From JAOXRU01 sp965247735 (GTDB taxonomy: Bacteria > Bacteroidota > Bacteroidia > Flavobacteriales > Flavobacteriaceae), in the NCBI GenBank assembly GCA_965247735.1, contig CBDFHN010000002.1:3286001-3350000 (forward strand): a DNA stretch of 64,000 bases, in the 5' to 3' direction. Within the stretch, counting starts at the first letter, position 1; each line of letters starts with the position of its first letter. The translations under genes were made by a program, and so were the position numbers. Below the pieces are notes generated by a model. The model worked only from the letters and a program-made list of their open reading frames with translations, was not told the origin of the DNA and did not search any database. Shown one piece after another: positions 1-8,034 of this stretch.

Positions 1-716
1 TTTTTTTTGCTAAAAATTACTATTCGTTTAGTCCAATTATCGTGATTATCATATGTGTAATCTGCTTTATCTTTTTTGTAAATATGTTTTTTTCCTTTAG
101 GATCAATCCATCCAATTTTATCATTTTTTTCATTGTAAATGTTTTGAATAGATGAGTTACCGTTTTTTCTAAGCATTAACCGTCCGCTTTTATCGTATTC
201 ATAAAAGGTGCAATCTTTTGTTTGTTGAGAATGAATATGCAGACAGGATTGTGTCTTTTTATTATTCTTGTCGTATTTACTGATACTTGTCAATATTTTT
301 TTTCCTTTTCTAGAGTAAGTTTCTCCTGTTATTATTTTAGGAGTGTTATAATTACAAATTGTTCTAGAATCAAGAAGAGAGTCATTATAATACATGAGGT
401 GTTCTTTTAAGTATCCTGCTGAGTTATAATTATAGATTTCTTTGTATACTAGACTATTATCTTTTCGGAAAAGAATTACTTTTTTGAAATTGCCACTTTG
501 ATTGAAGGTGATTATTTTTTTACGATATATTTTTTTAACAATTGAATCTTTAAGTTTTTTATGGCTATATTCAATTTCAACGATATGTTTTACAGCACCT
601 TTTAGTCTTATATTGACACTAGAAATATGGCGTTCTGTTTTAGGTTCAAAACATTGGGATAGAAGAGTCGTAGCTTGAAATAATATAAGTAGAAATATTA
701 TGATTTTTTTTATCAT
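1..716 (-). CDS. Secreted hypothetical protein, 3' end cut off by the window
   Basis: An open frame runs from an ATG at 716-714 to the window edge, 238 complete codons with no stop. The product begins with a short hydrophobic signal peptide (MIKKIIIFLLILFQ, likely cleaved near residue 20). The rest is a Lys/Tyr/Asn-rich repetitive chain with motifs such as YEYDKSGRLM and YTYDNHDNWTKR. These resemble the YD-type repeats of RHS-like proteins and are common in secreted Bacteroidota proteins of unknown role. A TAAATTTG element (783-790, minus strand) could be its -7 box, but no -33 element is visible. Function unknown. Confidence 0.75.
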   Translation of the reverse strand, partial: MIKKIIIFLLILFQATTLLSQCFEPKTERHISSVNIRLKGAVKHIVEIEYSHKKLKDSIVKKIYRKKIITFNQSGNFKKVILFRKDNSLVYKEIYNYNSAGYLKEHLMYYNDSLLDSRTICNYNTPKIITGETYSRKGKKILTSISKYDKNNKKTQSCLHIHSQQTKDCTFYEYDKSGRLMLRKNGNSSIQNIYNEKNDKIGWIDPKGKKHIYKKDKADYTYDNHDNWTKRIVIFSKK

Positions 717-947
717 TCGTTTTAATTTTTACCGACCACTTGTTAAATCTAATTACTTTTGGTTTAGCTATCCGTATAGTATCAAATTTAATGTTTTTTT
801 TCTATAAAGGTTATTGAGTAGAACGAAATAATTTGGGAATATATCATTTTATGAGTAAAAAAAAGGTAGTATTGATTTGTTATTGACATACTTTAATAGA
901 ATTATGATGCAAATTCAGTAGCTAATACGTTACTAGCTGATGATTTT

Positions 948-1847
948 CTACTCAAAACAAGTTTTCATAAAATTAAGTAAAGGTGTAGTGATTATTGTTT
1001 CATCAGTGGTTCCAATAGCAGTATTAATTCCTTCGTGGGTATATGGATTACCGTTAACCTCAGTTACTGATACTCCGTTATTTTTTAAGGCATCTGCAAA
1101 TTCTTTAGCAAAGTCAAGTCTGGCAGCAGAACCCCGACTAGCAATAAAATACTTGGGATAGCTAGTACTCGATTTAATATTTTTAATAGGAGATGCGGCA
1201 ATAAGTTGCAATGGGTCAGCATCAAATGCATTCTGGTAAATGGTTTTTAACGAACCATCTATTTGTATGGTAATGTCATAGCCTTCAGTATCTATGGTTG
1301 CAACACCTTTAATAGCATTAATTGGCACCTTTACATTAGTTAAAAATGAATGGTTGGTGCCTGTAAGTGATACCAAGTGCGCACCTGCGCTATGCCCTAG
1401 CAATACAATGTTGTTTTTATCACCTCCATAAGCACTGCTATTGGTATAAATCCATTTTATGGCATCTGCAACATCGGAATTGTGGTCTGGAAATTTTATT
1501 CTACTGGCATTATCCGCATCATATGGAAAAGGACTTAACCTATAATTGACGCTAATAAAAATATAATTTTGTGATTGAAATAGCGTAACTTTATCATTAA
1601 TCTTACTGGCTTTATCGCCAATACTCCATGCGCCACCATGTACATATACCACTATTGGTTTTTTGGTTGCAGTATCACTAGTATAATAGAAGTCTAAACT
1701 GAGTAAGTTCTGATCGACACCAGATATGGCTTTGTATGGTATGGTTTCTTTTAGGTTTTTAGTAACGATAACTTCTTCCGTTTCATCATTTTTAGAACAA
1801 CTCATAAAAATAAGTGCGGCAAATACTAGAGGAAAAACTCTTTTCAT
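948..1847 (-). CDS. Alpha/beta-hydrolase lipoprotein (carboxylesterase / BD-FAE-like)
   Basis: This 299-residue protein starts with a lipoprotein signal (IFMSC, Cys17), so it is probably tethered to a membrane facing the periplasm or surface. The oxyanion-hole motif HGGAW lies at residues 70-74 and the nucleophile elbow GHSAG at 151-155 (Ser153). His271 in YTHEG is a plausible catalytic histidine. This layout matches small esterases of the hormone-sensitive-lipase and feruloyl-esterase-like groups that hydrolyse acyl or acetyl esters. The substrate cannot be told. It stands alone between a partial secreted protein and a DUF1684 gene, all on the minus strand. Confidence 0.88.
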   Translation of the reverse strand: MKRVFPLVFAALIFMSCSKNDETEEVIVTKNLKETIPYKAISGVDQNLLSLDFYYTSDTATKKPIVVYVHGGAWSIGDKASKINDKVTLFQSQNYIFISVNYRLSPFPYDADNASRIKFPDHNSDVADAIKWIYTNSSAYGGDKNNIVLLGHSAGAHLVSLTGTNHSFLTNVKVPINAIKGVATIDTEGYDITIQIDGSLKTIYQNAFDADPLQLIAASPIKNIKSSTSYPKYFIASRGSAARLDFAKEFADALKNNGVSVTEVNGNPYTHEGINTAIGTTDETIITTPLLNFMKTCFE

Positions 1848-2023
1848 ATTACAAGGAGGTTAATTTGTGAAATATAGACTACAAGAAACACAAAAGGTTT
1901 AATGACTATAAGTGATTTTTTTAACCTTTTCTTATTGCTCAAAATAATAAAACCACTGTTATTGATGATCTTTTAATTGAATAGCTCTTAGTGTTAAACG
2001 AAATGAAGACTTTAAGTATTGTT

Positions 2024-2644
2024 TTAGTGCTTAAATTTTGCAGCTAACTGCACACCTGCAGCAATATGTATCGGCAATTTGTTTTCTTCAGGTGGTATTG
2101 GGCAAGAATATTTAGAATTATAAGCGCATAACGGATGATAGGCTGTATTAAAATCAATAACTATAGTATCTCCCTCAGGGATTTTTAAATCCATAAATCT
2201 ACCTCCTCCATAAGTTTCTTCCCCATTAGAAAGGTCTGTAAATGGTAAAAAGAGATAATCTTTATACTCTTCCGTATCCTTTAACCGTTGGTTTTGGAAT
2301 ATGCTAAGCGTATGTATTTCTCCATCAATAGTAAAAGTAGCTGTTCCGTATTTTTTATAAATAGGTAAGCGATCTGTAGTTGTTGGCATTGCAAACGGAA
2401 TAGCATTTAAACTAAGCTCAAATGTAGCGGTAACATGGTATTTTTTATTGGTCTTAAAAAATGGGTGTCCTGTAAATACAGCTCTGTCCTTTTCATATAA
2501 TGGACTTTCCTCTGGGTCTAAATATTCTTTGTTTAATTCCTCTTGAAAATGAAGAACTTCGGCTTCAAACGTTTGTGCGGAACAAAGCGTTGTATTAATA
2601 AGTATGATCAGAAGTGCTGAAAGTGATTGTATGTATTTTGCCAT
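2024..2644 (-). CDS. DUF1684 domain-containing secreted protein
   Basis: The C-terminal half carries the hallmark stretch of DUF1684: EETYGGGRFMDL, then VIDFNTAYHPLCAYN, YSCPIPP and ENKLPIHIAAG. The fold and biochemical role of the family are not established. I chose the ATG at 2644 because it gives a clean signal peptide (MAKYIQSLSALLIILINTTL, cleaved before QTFEA). An in-frame ATG at 2665 would add seven hydrophobic residues in front. The gene lies 56 bp downstream of the LytTR regulator on the same strand and might be transcribed with it. Confidence 0.85.
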   Translation of the reverse strand: MAKYIQSLSALLIILINTTLCSAQTFEAEVLHFQEELNKEYLDPEESPLYEKDRAVFTGHPFFKTNKKYHVTATFELSLNAIPFAMPTTTDRLPIYKKYGTATFTIDGEIHTLSIFQNQRLKDTEEYKDYLFLPFTDLSNGEETYGGGRFMDLKIPEGDTIVIDFNTAYHPLCAYNSKYSCPIPPEENKLPIHIAAGVQLAAKFKH

Positions 2645-2700
2645 AGTAAGAATAGTTATGAGCATAAATATAGGAACATTATTTATAACCTATTAAAACA

Positions 2701-3390
2701 CTATATGTTTAAGATATGAAGTAGTCCCTTTTTATAGGTTCTACCAATAGGTATTTTATGACTGTTGATATAGAGTTCGTTTCCAGATATTTTACTAATA
2801 TGCTTGGTGTTGATTAAAAACGACTTGTGAACCTGAACAAAATCTTGAGGTAGTTTTTCTATCCAATTTCTTAAGGTATCCAGATAGGTAAGTTTTCCAT
2901 TTATAGAAGCTACAGTAATATAGTTTCTATCAGATTCTATATACAAAATCTCATCAATAGTTATTTTATGAAGTGTTTTGTCAACGTTTAAAAAAAATGT
3001 ATTTGTAGCCCCTGTAGTTTCATTGCTTTCCGAAGATGAATCAAGTCTTTTTGCTTTATTAATGCTCTTTAGGAAACGATCAAAAGAAAATGGTTTCACC
3101 AAGTAATCTGCTATGGTATCCAATTCAAAACTATTGGCGGCATAGTTAGGATATGCTGTTGTCATGATAACTATTGGAGGAGTAGTTACCGTTTTTATAA
3201 AATCAATTCCAGAAATATCAGGCAGATTAATATCCAAAAATACCAAGTCGGTAGTATTAGCTTTAAAAAACAGATGTGCTTCCGTAGCAGAATTAAAGGT
3301 GGCAATAATATCTAAGTCGGGTATCTTATTGATATAGTTTTTTAGAATGTTCTGGGCAGGTATTTCATCCTCTATGATAATACAATTCAT
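2701..3390 (-). CDS. LytTR-family response regulator
   Basis: The 229-residue protein has an N-terminal receiver domain: acidic pocket E7-D8, phospho-acceptor Asp53 in VFLDINLP, and Lys99 in DYLVKPFSF. A C-terminal LytTR DNA-binding domain (about 130-229) includes YIESDRNYITV and FVQVHKSFLIN. Its start overlaps the end of the upstream histidine kinase by four bases (ATGA), so the two are translationally coupled as a two-component system. The target genes are unknown. The neighbouring DUF1684 gene and the divergent thioredoxin/TPR cluster are candidates only by position. Confidence 0.95.
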   Translation of the reverse strand: MNCIIIEDEIPAQNILKNYINKIPDLDIIATFNSATEAHLFFKANTTDLVFLDINLPDISGIDFIKTVTTPPIVIMTTAYPNYAANSFELDTIADYLVKPFSFDRFLKSINKAKRLDSSSESNETTGATNTFFLNVDKTLHKITIDEILYIESDRNYITVASINGKLTYLDTLRNWIEKLPQDFVQVHKSFLINTKHISKISGNELYINSHKIPIGRTYKKGLLHILNI

Positions 3391-4358
3391 AGCAAATTTA
3401 GTTTTAGTGTTACCATAAATGCTTCTCCTTTTGTGATATCTAGGGTGTAATCATCTTTATAGATAAGTTGCAGTCTTTTTTTTAGATTTTGCAGCCCAAT
3501 TTTTAAGTTATTATCAGAGACTTGCTCCTTGTTATAATCGTTTTCACTAGTACAAATTAGAATTCCATTGTTTACCGTAATATTTATAGTAATGGCACTA
3601 TTGAGGTAACTGTATTTAAAAGCATTTTCAATAATGGTAATAAGCAACAGTGGAGGAATCTGATGATTCAATACATCAATTGTAGTGCTATAGTTTACTT
3701 TTTTAACACCTTCTGTCCTAATTTTTTGAAATTGAATATAGTTATTGATATACTGCAATTCGTTTTCCAAAGCAACAGTTTTTGAATTGCTCTCATATAG
3801 CACATGTTTTAGGTTGTCCGAAAGCATTAATATCATCTCTGGAACCTCGGTTGGTTTTTCTAAAGCATAAGAATATATGGTGTTGAGGTTATTGAAAAGC
3901 ACATGAGGATTTATTTGCGACTTTAGAAATTTAAGCTCCATATCGGTATGTGCTTTTTTGATTTCATCAATTTCTTCTTGTTTATCTTTATACTGATAGA
4001 TCATCCATATAAAAGAAAAGAAAATTAGCGGAACTAGTGTTTGCCATAAATAATCGCTGAGGCATTTCATAATAGAACAACCACATTCGGCAAATACATT
4101 ACAGTAAATCTGTGTGGCATAAAAGGAGATAATTCCAAACACAAAGAAGTATAAGAAATACCACTTTTTTCTAATAAAAAAGGGTAGAATAACAAGGTTA
4201 TTTAGGTAAACAATAATGATTAATATGATGATATAATCCAGAAATGGATTTTCGCTCCAATAGTAATTAGAAAAAATAAAGAGAGAAGTTACTATAAAAA
4301 GCATCCAAAATAAGAGATGGACTAGAATTCTAGAAAAAAGCTTGTTATTAAAAGTCAT
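3387..4358 (-). CDS. LytS-type sensor histidine kinase
   Basis: Four hydrophobic segments (roughly residues 12-30, 43-60, 68-85 and 105-121) form a membrane domain without a recognisable extracytoplasmic sensor. A short coiled linker leads to a His_kinase (PF06580-type) module with phospho-acceptor His152 in SQINPHVLFNNLN. The ATP-binding end contains IENAFKYSYLNS and IGLQNLKKRL. At 323 residues it has the usual length. It forms an operon with the LytTR regulator immediately downstream (4-bp overlap). The signal it senses cannot be inferred. Confidence 0.94.
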   Translation of the reverse strand: MTFNNKLFSRILVHLLFWMLFIVTSLFIFSNYYWSENPFLDYIIILIIIVYLNNLVILPFFIRKKWYFLYFFVFGIISFYATQIYCNVFAECGCSIMKCLSDYLWQTLVPLIFFSFIWMIYQYKDKQEEIDEIKKAHTDMELKFLKSQINPHVLFNNLNTIYSYALEKPTEVPEMILMLSDNLKHVLYESNSKTVALENELQYINNYIQFQKIRTEGVKKVNYSTTIDVLNHQIPPLLLITIIENAFKYSYLNSAITINITVNNGILICTSENDYNKEQVSDNNLKIGLQNLKKRLQLIYKDDYTLDITKGEAFMVTLKLNLL

Positions 4359-4517
4359 GATTAATATTGAGCTAGAAAGTTATGGAGAAAAGCAATAGTA
4401 ATCAAAATTGTGGTATAAAATCCATAGTTAAAGGTACGTTTGTCATGGAATACCTTAGTTTGATACGGTTTTGTTTTACGAACATACATGTTTTTAGGTA
4501 TACTCCATAAGTGTTTA

Positions 4518-4525
4518 TAGCTTTG
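4518..4525 (+). promoter_or_regulatory. Candidate -7 promoter element (TAGCTTTG)
   Basis: TAGCTTTG matches the Bacteroidota -7 consensus TAnnTTTG and sits 23 bp before the ATG of the thioredoxin-like gene. No convincing -33 TTG box is visible at the normal spacing. Confidence 0.45.
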
Positions 4526-4548
4526 GGATTGAATGTTAGATAAATAAT

Positions 4549-5442
4549 ATGAAAAAAATAATAATAGTACTAGGGATGTTACTGATTGCTATAGTTGCTG
4601 AGGCACAAGGGCTAAACCAAGTAGTAGAAGATAGCAAAGGAAAAGAAATGTTGCTAGGTGCTGTTGATAAAACGGGCCTAACATCAAGTTCTTTTAACGA
4701 ATGGTTTTCAGAACATCACGATGCCTATTTGGTAAATGATAAGGTTGTAAATATGTTTAAAGATAGTTTGGCAAACGAATATACTGTAACTGCTTTTTTC
4801 GGAAGCTGGTGTGGTGATAGTAAACGCGAATTGCCACGTTTTTATAAAGTATTAGAAGCTGCCAATTTTCCAATGCAGAAGTTAACCGTTATAGCAGTAG
4901 ATAAAAAACAGGAAGCTTATAAGATGAGCCCAAACGGAGAAGAAAAAGGATTGAATATCCATAGAGTACCGACCTTTATTTTTTATAAAAATGGTAAAGA
5001 AGTTAATAGAATTGTAGAGTCTCCTAAAAAGACTTTTGAGCGTGATATTGAAACGATTACAACAGGTAAACGCTATAATGGAAATTATATAATTGCAGAT
5101 TATTTGGAAGGACTAATTAAAACTAAAGGATTAGATAGTTTAAAAACAATGGAAAAAGATTTGCTTCCTGTTTTAGGAAATTACGTTACAGGTAGCAAGG
5201 AAATTAATACCTATGCTTATGTAAAATTAAGAGCTAAGGATCTTACAGCAGCAACCTACCTTTTTGACTTGAACACCAAGTTATTTCCTTATAATAAAAA
5301 TACCTTTGACGGTTTAGGAGAAGTATATTTTGAGTCTAAAAAGTACGATTTAGCACTATTAAATTATCAAAAAGTATTGGCAATGGATCCTGAAAATAAA
5401 AATGCTAAAGAGATGGTTGCTAGTATTAAAAAAGAAATGTAG
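4549..5442 (+). CDS. Secreted thioredoxin-fold protein with C-terminal TPR, single active-site cysteine
   Basis: A signal peptide (cleavage near AEA-QG, residue 19) is followed by a thioredoxin-like domain (about 45-175). The active-site region reads FFGSWCGDS, so Cys88 is present but the resolving cysteine is replaced by Ser91. The cis-proline loop is HRVPTFIFY (Pro141). Residues about 215-295 form TPR-like helices ending in YQKVLAMDPENKNA. Without the second cysteine the protein cannot do ordinary CXXC dithiol chemistry. It may act as a monothiol isomerase, peroxidase-like or binding protein. It heads a run of secreted TPR genes on the plus strand. Confidence 0.85.
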   Translation: MKKIIIVLGMLLIAIVAEAQGLNQVVEDSKGKEMLLGAVDKTGLTSSSFNEWFSEHHDAYLVNDKVVNMFKDSLANEYTVTAFFGSWCGDSKRELPRFYKVLEAANFPMQKLTVIAVDKKQEAYKMSPNGEEKGLNIHRVPTFIFYKNGKEVNRIVESPKKTFERDIETITTGKRYNGNYIIADYLEGLIKTKGLDSLKTMEKDLLPVLGNYVTGSKEINTYAYVKLRAKDLTAATYLFDLNTKLFPYNKNTFDGLGEVYFESKKYDLALLNYQKVLAMDPENKNAKEMVASIKKEM

Positions 5443-5456
5443 GCGTTAACTATTAT

Positions 5457-6287
5457 ATGAATAAGATAAAACTCCTTTTTTTGATATCAACTATCGTAGT
5501 TGGTTGTAATACTAAAGAAGAAACGGAAAATGAAAATTTGGTTTCTGATCAACTTAAAATCAACAAAGAAAAACAAGATGCAATTATAGAGGCGCATTTG
5601 ATGAAAGGTGCTTGGAATCACCCGTTGTATTCTTCAGAATGGCAAACGGAAATAGATAAAGGACTGGCTAAAGACTCTACAATTGCATATTTATGGCAGC
5701 AAAAAGCAATGCCGTTATTTAAACAAGGTAAATATGAGGTTGGCATGCCGTTTATAGACAAGGCGGTAACATATAATAGAAGAAGATGGCAAGATTATAG
5801 GGCTTTTATAAAATGCATATTTGCGAAAACGTATAAAGAAGCCATTGCCGATTTTGAAGCTTATAAAACGCTATATGGTAACAGCTATGTAATGGATCAT
5901 TCGTATGATTTTTATATTGGACTTTCATATTTACAACTAAATGAATTCTCTAAAGCAGAAGCTGTTTTTAAAAGAGATTATGACGCTGTAGTAGCAGATA
6001 AAGGAGAAGATTGGCTACATCATTTAGATTTGTTTTATTTTGGGATATGTAAATTAGAACTTAAGAAATATAAAGAAGCTATAGTTTTCTTTGATATGGC
6101 TTTAGCTATTTATCCAACATTTTCTGATGTACAATATTATAAAGCAATTTGCATGAATAAAATAAATGACGATAAAGAAGCAGATGCGTTGTTTGCTGTT
6201 GCAAAAGAGAATGGCAAAAAAGGAAATACTATTAATGAAGATAATGTTATATATGAACGTTACCCGTACCAAGTTAGGTGGCGCTAA
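5457..6287 (+). CDS. TPR-repeat lipoprotein
   Basis: The N-terminus is a lipoprotein signal with lipobox VVGC (Cys17). The remaining roughly 255 residues are helical with degenerate TPR units, for example KQGKYEVGMPFIDKAVTYN, YIGLSYLQLNEFSKAEAVF and LKKYKEAIVFFDMALAIYP. TPR arrays bind protein partners and no enzymatic motif is seen. The gene starts 14 bp after the thioredoxin-like gene, so the two are probably one operon. It resembles the TPR protein at 6875-7897 in general plan. Specific role unknown. Confidence 0.82.
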   Translation: MNKIKLLFLISTIVVGCNTKEETENENLVSDQLKINKEKQDAIIEAHLMKGAWNHPLYSSEWQTEIDKGLAKDSTIAYLWQQKAMPLFKQGKYEVGMPFIDKAVTYNRRRWQDYRAFIKCIFAKTYKEAIADFEAYKTLYGNSYVMDHSYDFYIGLSYLQLNEFSKAEAVFKRDYDAVVADKGEDWLHHLDLFYFGICKLELKKYKEAIVFFDMALAIYPTFSDVQYYKAICMNKINDDKEADALFAVAKENGKKGNTINEDNVIYERYPYQVRWR

Positions 6288-6356
6288 TATGTGAATCACT
6301 AACAGGTATTGTTTTCTAGCTATTAAAAATTAATCAATCTTTGTAAAACACTGGAT

Positions 6357-6878
6357 ATGTTATTAACATCAGATGTAGTGAGAAATTCGTCTTTTATTTT
6401 ATATATAGGGTTGTTTTTTTTATTGGGCTGTAATCAGAAACAAAATGTACCTCATGTATATGAGAAACAAATAGGTGATACTCCATTTGCTACAAACCTT
6501 GATGATTCAAGCTTTAGGTTTTGTAATGAAAACAAAGTATTGCACAAAAGGGCCTTTGTTAGGTATAAAGGAGGTAAGCGAGCTCTAGCTGATGAGATTA
6601 TAAAAAAGTATAATAGCAGAGCTGATAAAACATTGTTTAGTGGATATTTTATTGTTCGATTTGCAGTTAATTGTAAAGGATATTCAGGCAGGTTTAGAAT
6701 GCAAATAATGGATTCAGATTTTAATTTAACGAATTGTTCTAATGAATTGAAAACACAAATTTTGGGTATTGTGAAAGGTCTAAAGAAATGGGAGACTCCA
6801 AGATATGAAGGAAGGGATTATGATGGATACACGTTTTTAACCATTAAAATAAAAAAAGGTAAAATTCAAGTGATATGA
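6357..6878 (+). CDS. Lipoprotein with a possible TonB-C-terminal-like domain
   Basis: The 173-residue product has an uncharged start, then a hydrophobic stretch ending in the lipobox LLGC (Cys25). The C-terminal half (about 90-173) contains GYFIVRFAVNCKGYSGRF, a row of hydrophilic residues and KKWETPRYEGRDYDGYTFL. Its order of strands and helix is reminiscent of the TonB C-terminal fold found in many small Bacteroidota envelope proteins. That likeness is by eye and not certain. The stop codon overlaps the ATG of the following frame (ATGA at 6875-6878), so the downstream gene may be translationally coupled. Confidence 0.72.
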   Translation: MLLTSDVVRNSSFILYIGLFFLLGCNQKQNVPHVYEKQIGDTPFATNLDDSSFRFCNENKVLHKRAFVRYKGGKRALADEIIKKYNSRADKTLFSGYFIVRFAVNCKGYSGRFRMQIMDSDFNLTNCSNELKTQILGIVKGLKKWETPRYEGRDYDGYTFLTIKIKKGKIQVI

Positions 6879-6967
6879 AACATCCGTTAACAAAGGTTTC
6901 TAGACCCAAGGAGATGACTAATAAAGATGTACCATGTGACCGATTTAATAAAAATAAGAATAGACAC
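6875..6967 (+). repeat. 93-bp repeat, copy 1
   Basis: It begins ATGAAACATCCGTTAACAAA and runs through CCATGTGACCGATTTAAT to AGACAC, immediately followed by the ATG of copy 2. Its start overlaps the stop codon of the preceding lipoprotein gene. It differs from copy 2 at only a few positions. Confidence 0.95.
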
Positions 6968-7897
6968 ATGAAACATCCGTTAACAAAGGCTTCGAGATCC
7001 AAGGAGATGACTAATAAAGATGTACCATGTGACCGATTTAATAAAAATAAGTATAGACACATAAAATCTATAGTTATAAGTGTTATTGCGCTGTTGTTTA
7101 ATGTGTTCGCATTTAGTCAGCCAAGTTGTTTTGTATATCCAGAAGGGAGTAATGAACGAAAAGCTTGTGAATTAAGCTTAAAGGCTATTGAGTATGCTCA
7201 AGGTAGTAAAGAATCTCAATTGTTGTTTGATAAAGCAATTAGTATTGCTCCAAAATTTGCATGGGCGTATTATCAAAAATCTGTGCCTTTTCTTAAAAGA
7301 GGTTTCCTTTACGAGGGGTTGGAAATATTAAATACAGCGGTGGTTATAGATCCATTAAGCTATCTGCCATATAGAGCGTATTGGTATTGGCAGTATAAAA
7401 ATTATGATTTATGTATTAGAGATTTAGAAGAGTACTATGCTTTACCCAAATCTTATATGCAGTTTACTCCAGGAGGAGAAAAGGATATGAAACTAATTTT
7501 GGGCTTGGCTTATAGCAAAACAGGGGATTATGTTAAAGGAATACAAGTTATAGAGAGCTATTTTGATGATCATCGGTCAAAAGATGATGTTGGCTTGTCT
7601 GATTATCATACGCTGGGGGTATTGTATTTTTATAATAAGCAATATGATAAATCCATTGCCGCATTTCAAAAACAAATAGATTTTATAGCGATGGCTGACA
7701 CGTACTATTTTTGGGGATTGGCTTATAAAGAAAAATTGAATTTTGAAGCTGCAAAAATTAAATTTAAAAAAGGGCTTACACTTTTTAAGACTCCCAATCG
7801 TTTTGTGAATTTAAATGCTGGTTTTCCAGTTTTTGAATCAGATATTAGAAATGAAACATCTATGTATAAAGGCTTCTACACCCAAGGAGATGACTAA
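6875..7897 (+). CDS. TPR protein with a duplicated N-terminal extension and displaced signal peptide
   Basis: The open frame encodes 340 residues. Residues 1-62 are two near-identical 31-residue units (core KEMTNKDVPCDRFN), produced by the 93-bp DNA repeat. A typical signal peptide (KSIVISVIALLFNVFAFSQ) begins only at codon 63, and degenerate TPRs follow (FDKAISIAPKFAWAYYQKS, YKEKLNFEAAKIKFKKGL). The codon at 7061, where the natural start should be, is ATA; the same position ends in ATG after repeat copy 1. As it stands, secretion would need a non-canonical start or tolerate an extended N-terminus. I keep the whole frame as the CDS but suspect the start region is damaged. Confidence 0.6.
   Translation: MKHPLTKVSRPKEMTNKDVPCDRFNKNKNRHMKHPLTKASRSKEMTNKDVPCDRFNKNKYRHIKSIVISVIALLFNVFAFSQPSCFVYPEGSNERKACELSLKAIEYAQGSKESQLLFDKAISIAPKFAWAYYQKSVPFLKRGFLYEGLEILNTAVVIDPLSYLPYRAYWYWQYKNYDLCIRDLEEYYALPKSYMQFTPGGEKDMKLILGLAYSKTGDYVKGIQVIESYFDDHRSKDDVGLSDYHTLGVLYFYNKQYDKSIAAFQKQIDFIAMADTYYFWGLAYKEKLNFEAAKIKFKKGLTLFKTPNRFVNLNAGFPVFESDIRNETSMYKGFYTQGDD
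6968..7060 (+). repeat. 93-bp repeat, copy 2
   Basis: A tandem copy directly after copy 1, in the same reading frame (31 codons per unit). The next codon is ATA instead of ATG, and leads into a signal-peptide-coding sequence. Confidence 0.95.
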
Positions 7898-7941
7898 TAT
7901 GGATGTACCATGTGACCGATTTAATGAAATAACTATATCAC
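7851..7941 (+). repeat. Diverged 91-bp copy 3 of the repeat
   Basis: It starts ATGAAACATCTATGTATAAA, contains the conserved core AAGGAGATGACTAAT and CCATGTGACCGATTTAAT, and ends just before another ATGAAA at 7942. Its first half codes for the last residues of the TPR protein in a different frame. It is the only copy that contains a natural gene end. Confidence 0.9.
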
Positions 7942-7958
7942 ATGAAATAGATAATTAA
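7851..7958 (+). CDS. Possible 35-residue ORF formed by repeat copy 3
   Basis: Read in the same phase as copies 1 and 2, copy 3 encodes a 35-residue peptide with the shared core KEMTN.DVPCDRFN, then a stop. It overlaps the end of the TPR gene in another frame. The shared peptide may only reflect the shared DNA, so this is a weak candidate for a real gene. Confidence 0.15.
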   Translation: MKHLCIKASTPKEMTNMDVPCDRFNEITISHEIDN

Positions 7959-8034
7959 TCAGAATTCACTATTTTTATTGAAAATCAATAAGCGCTAGTT
8001 ATAAGTATAGTGCTTGTTCACTAAAATCAATAAA

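Noticed and set aside
6844..7062. A minus-strand frame encoding a repeated hydrophobic peptide across the 93-bp repeats
   Set aside because: It is antisense to both flanking genes, has no upstream signals, and its repetition follows from the DNA repeat.
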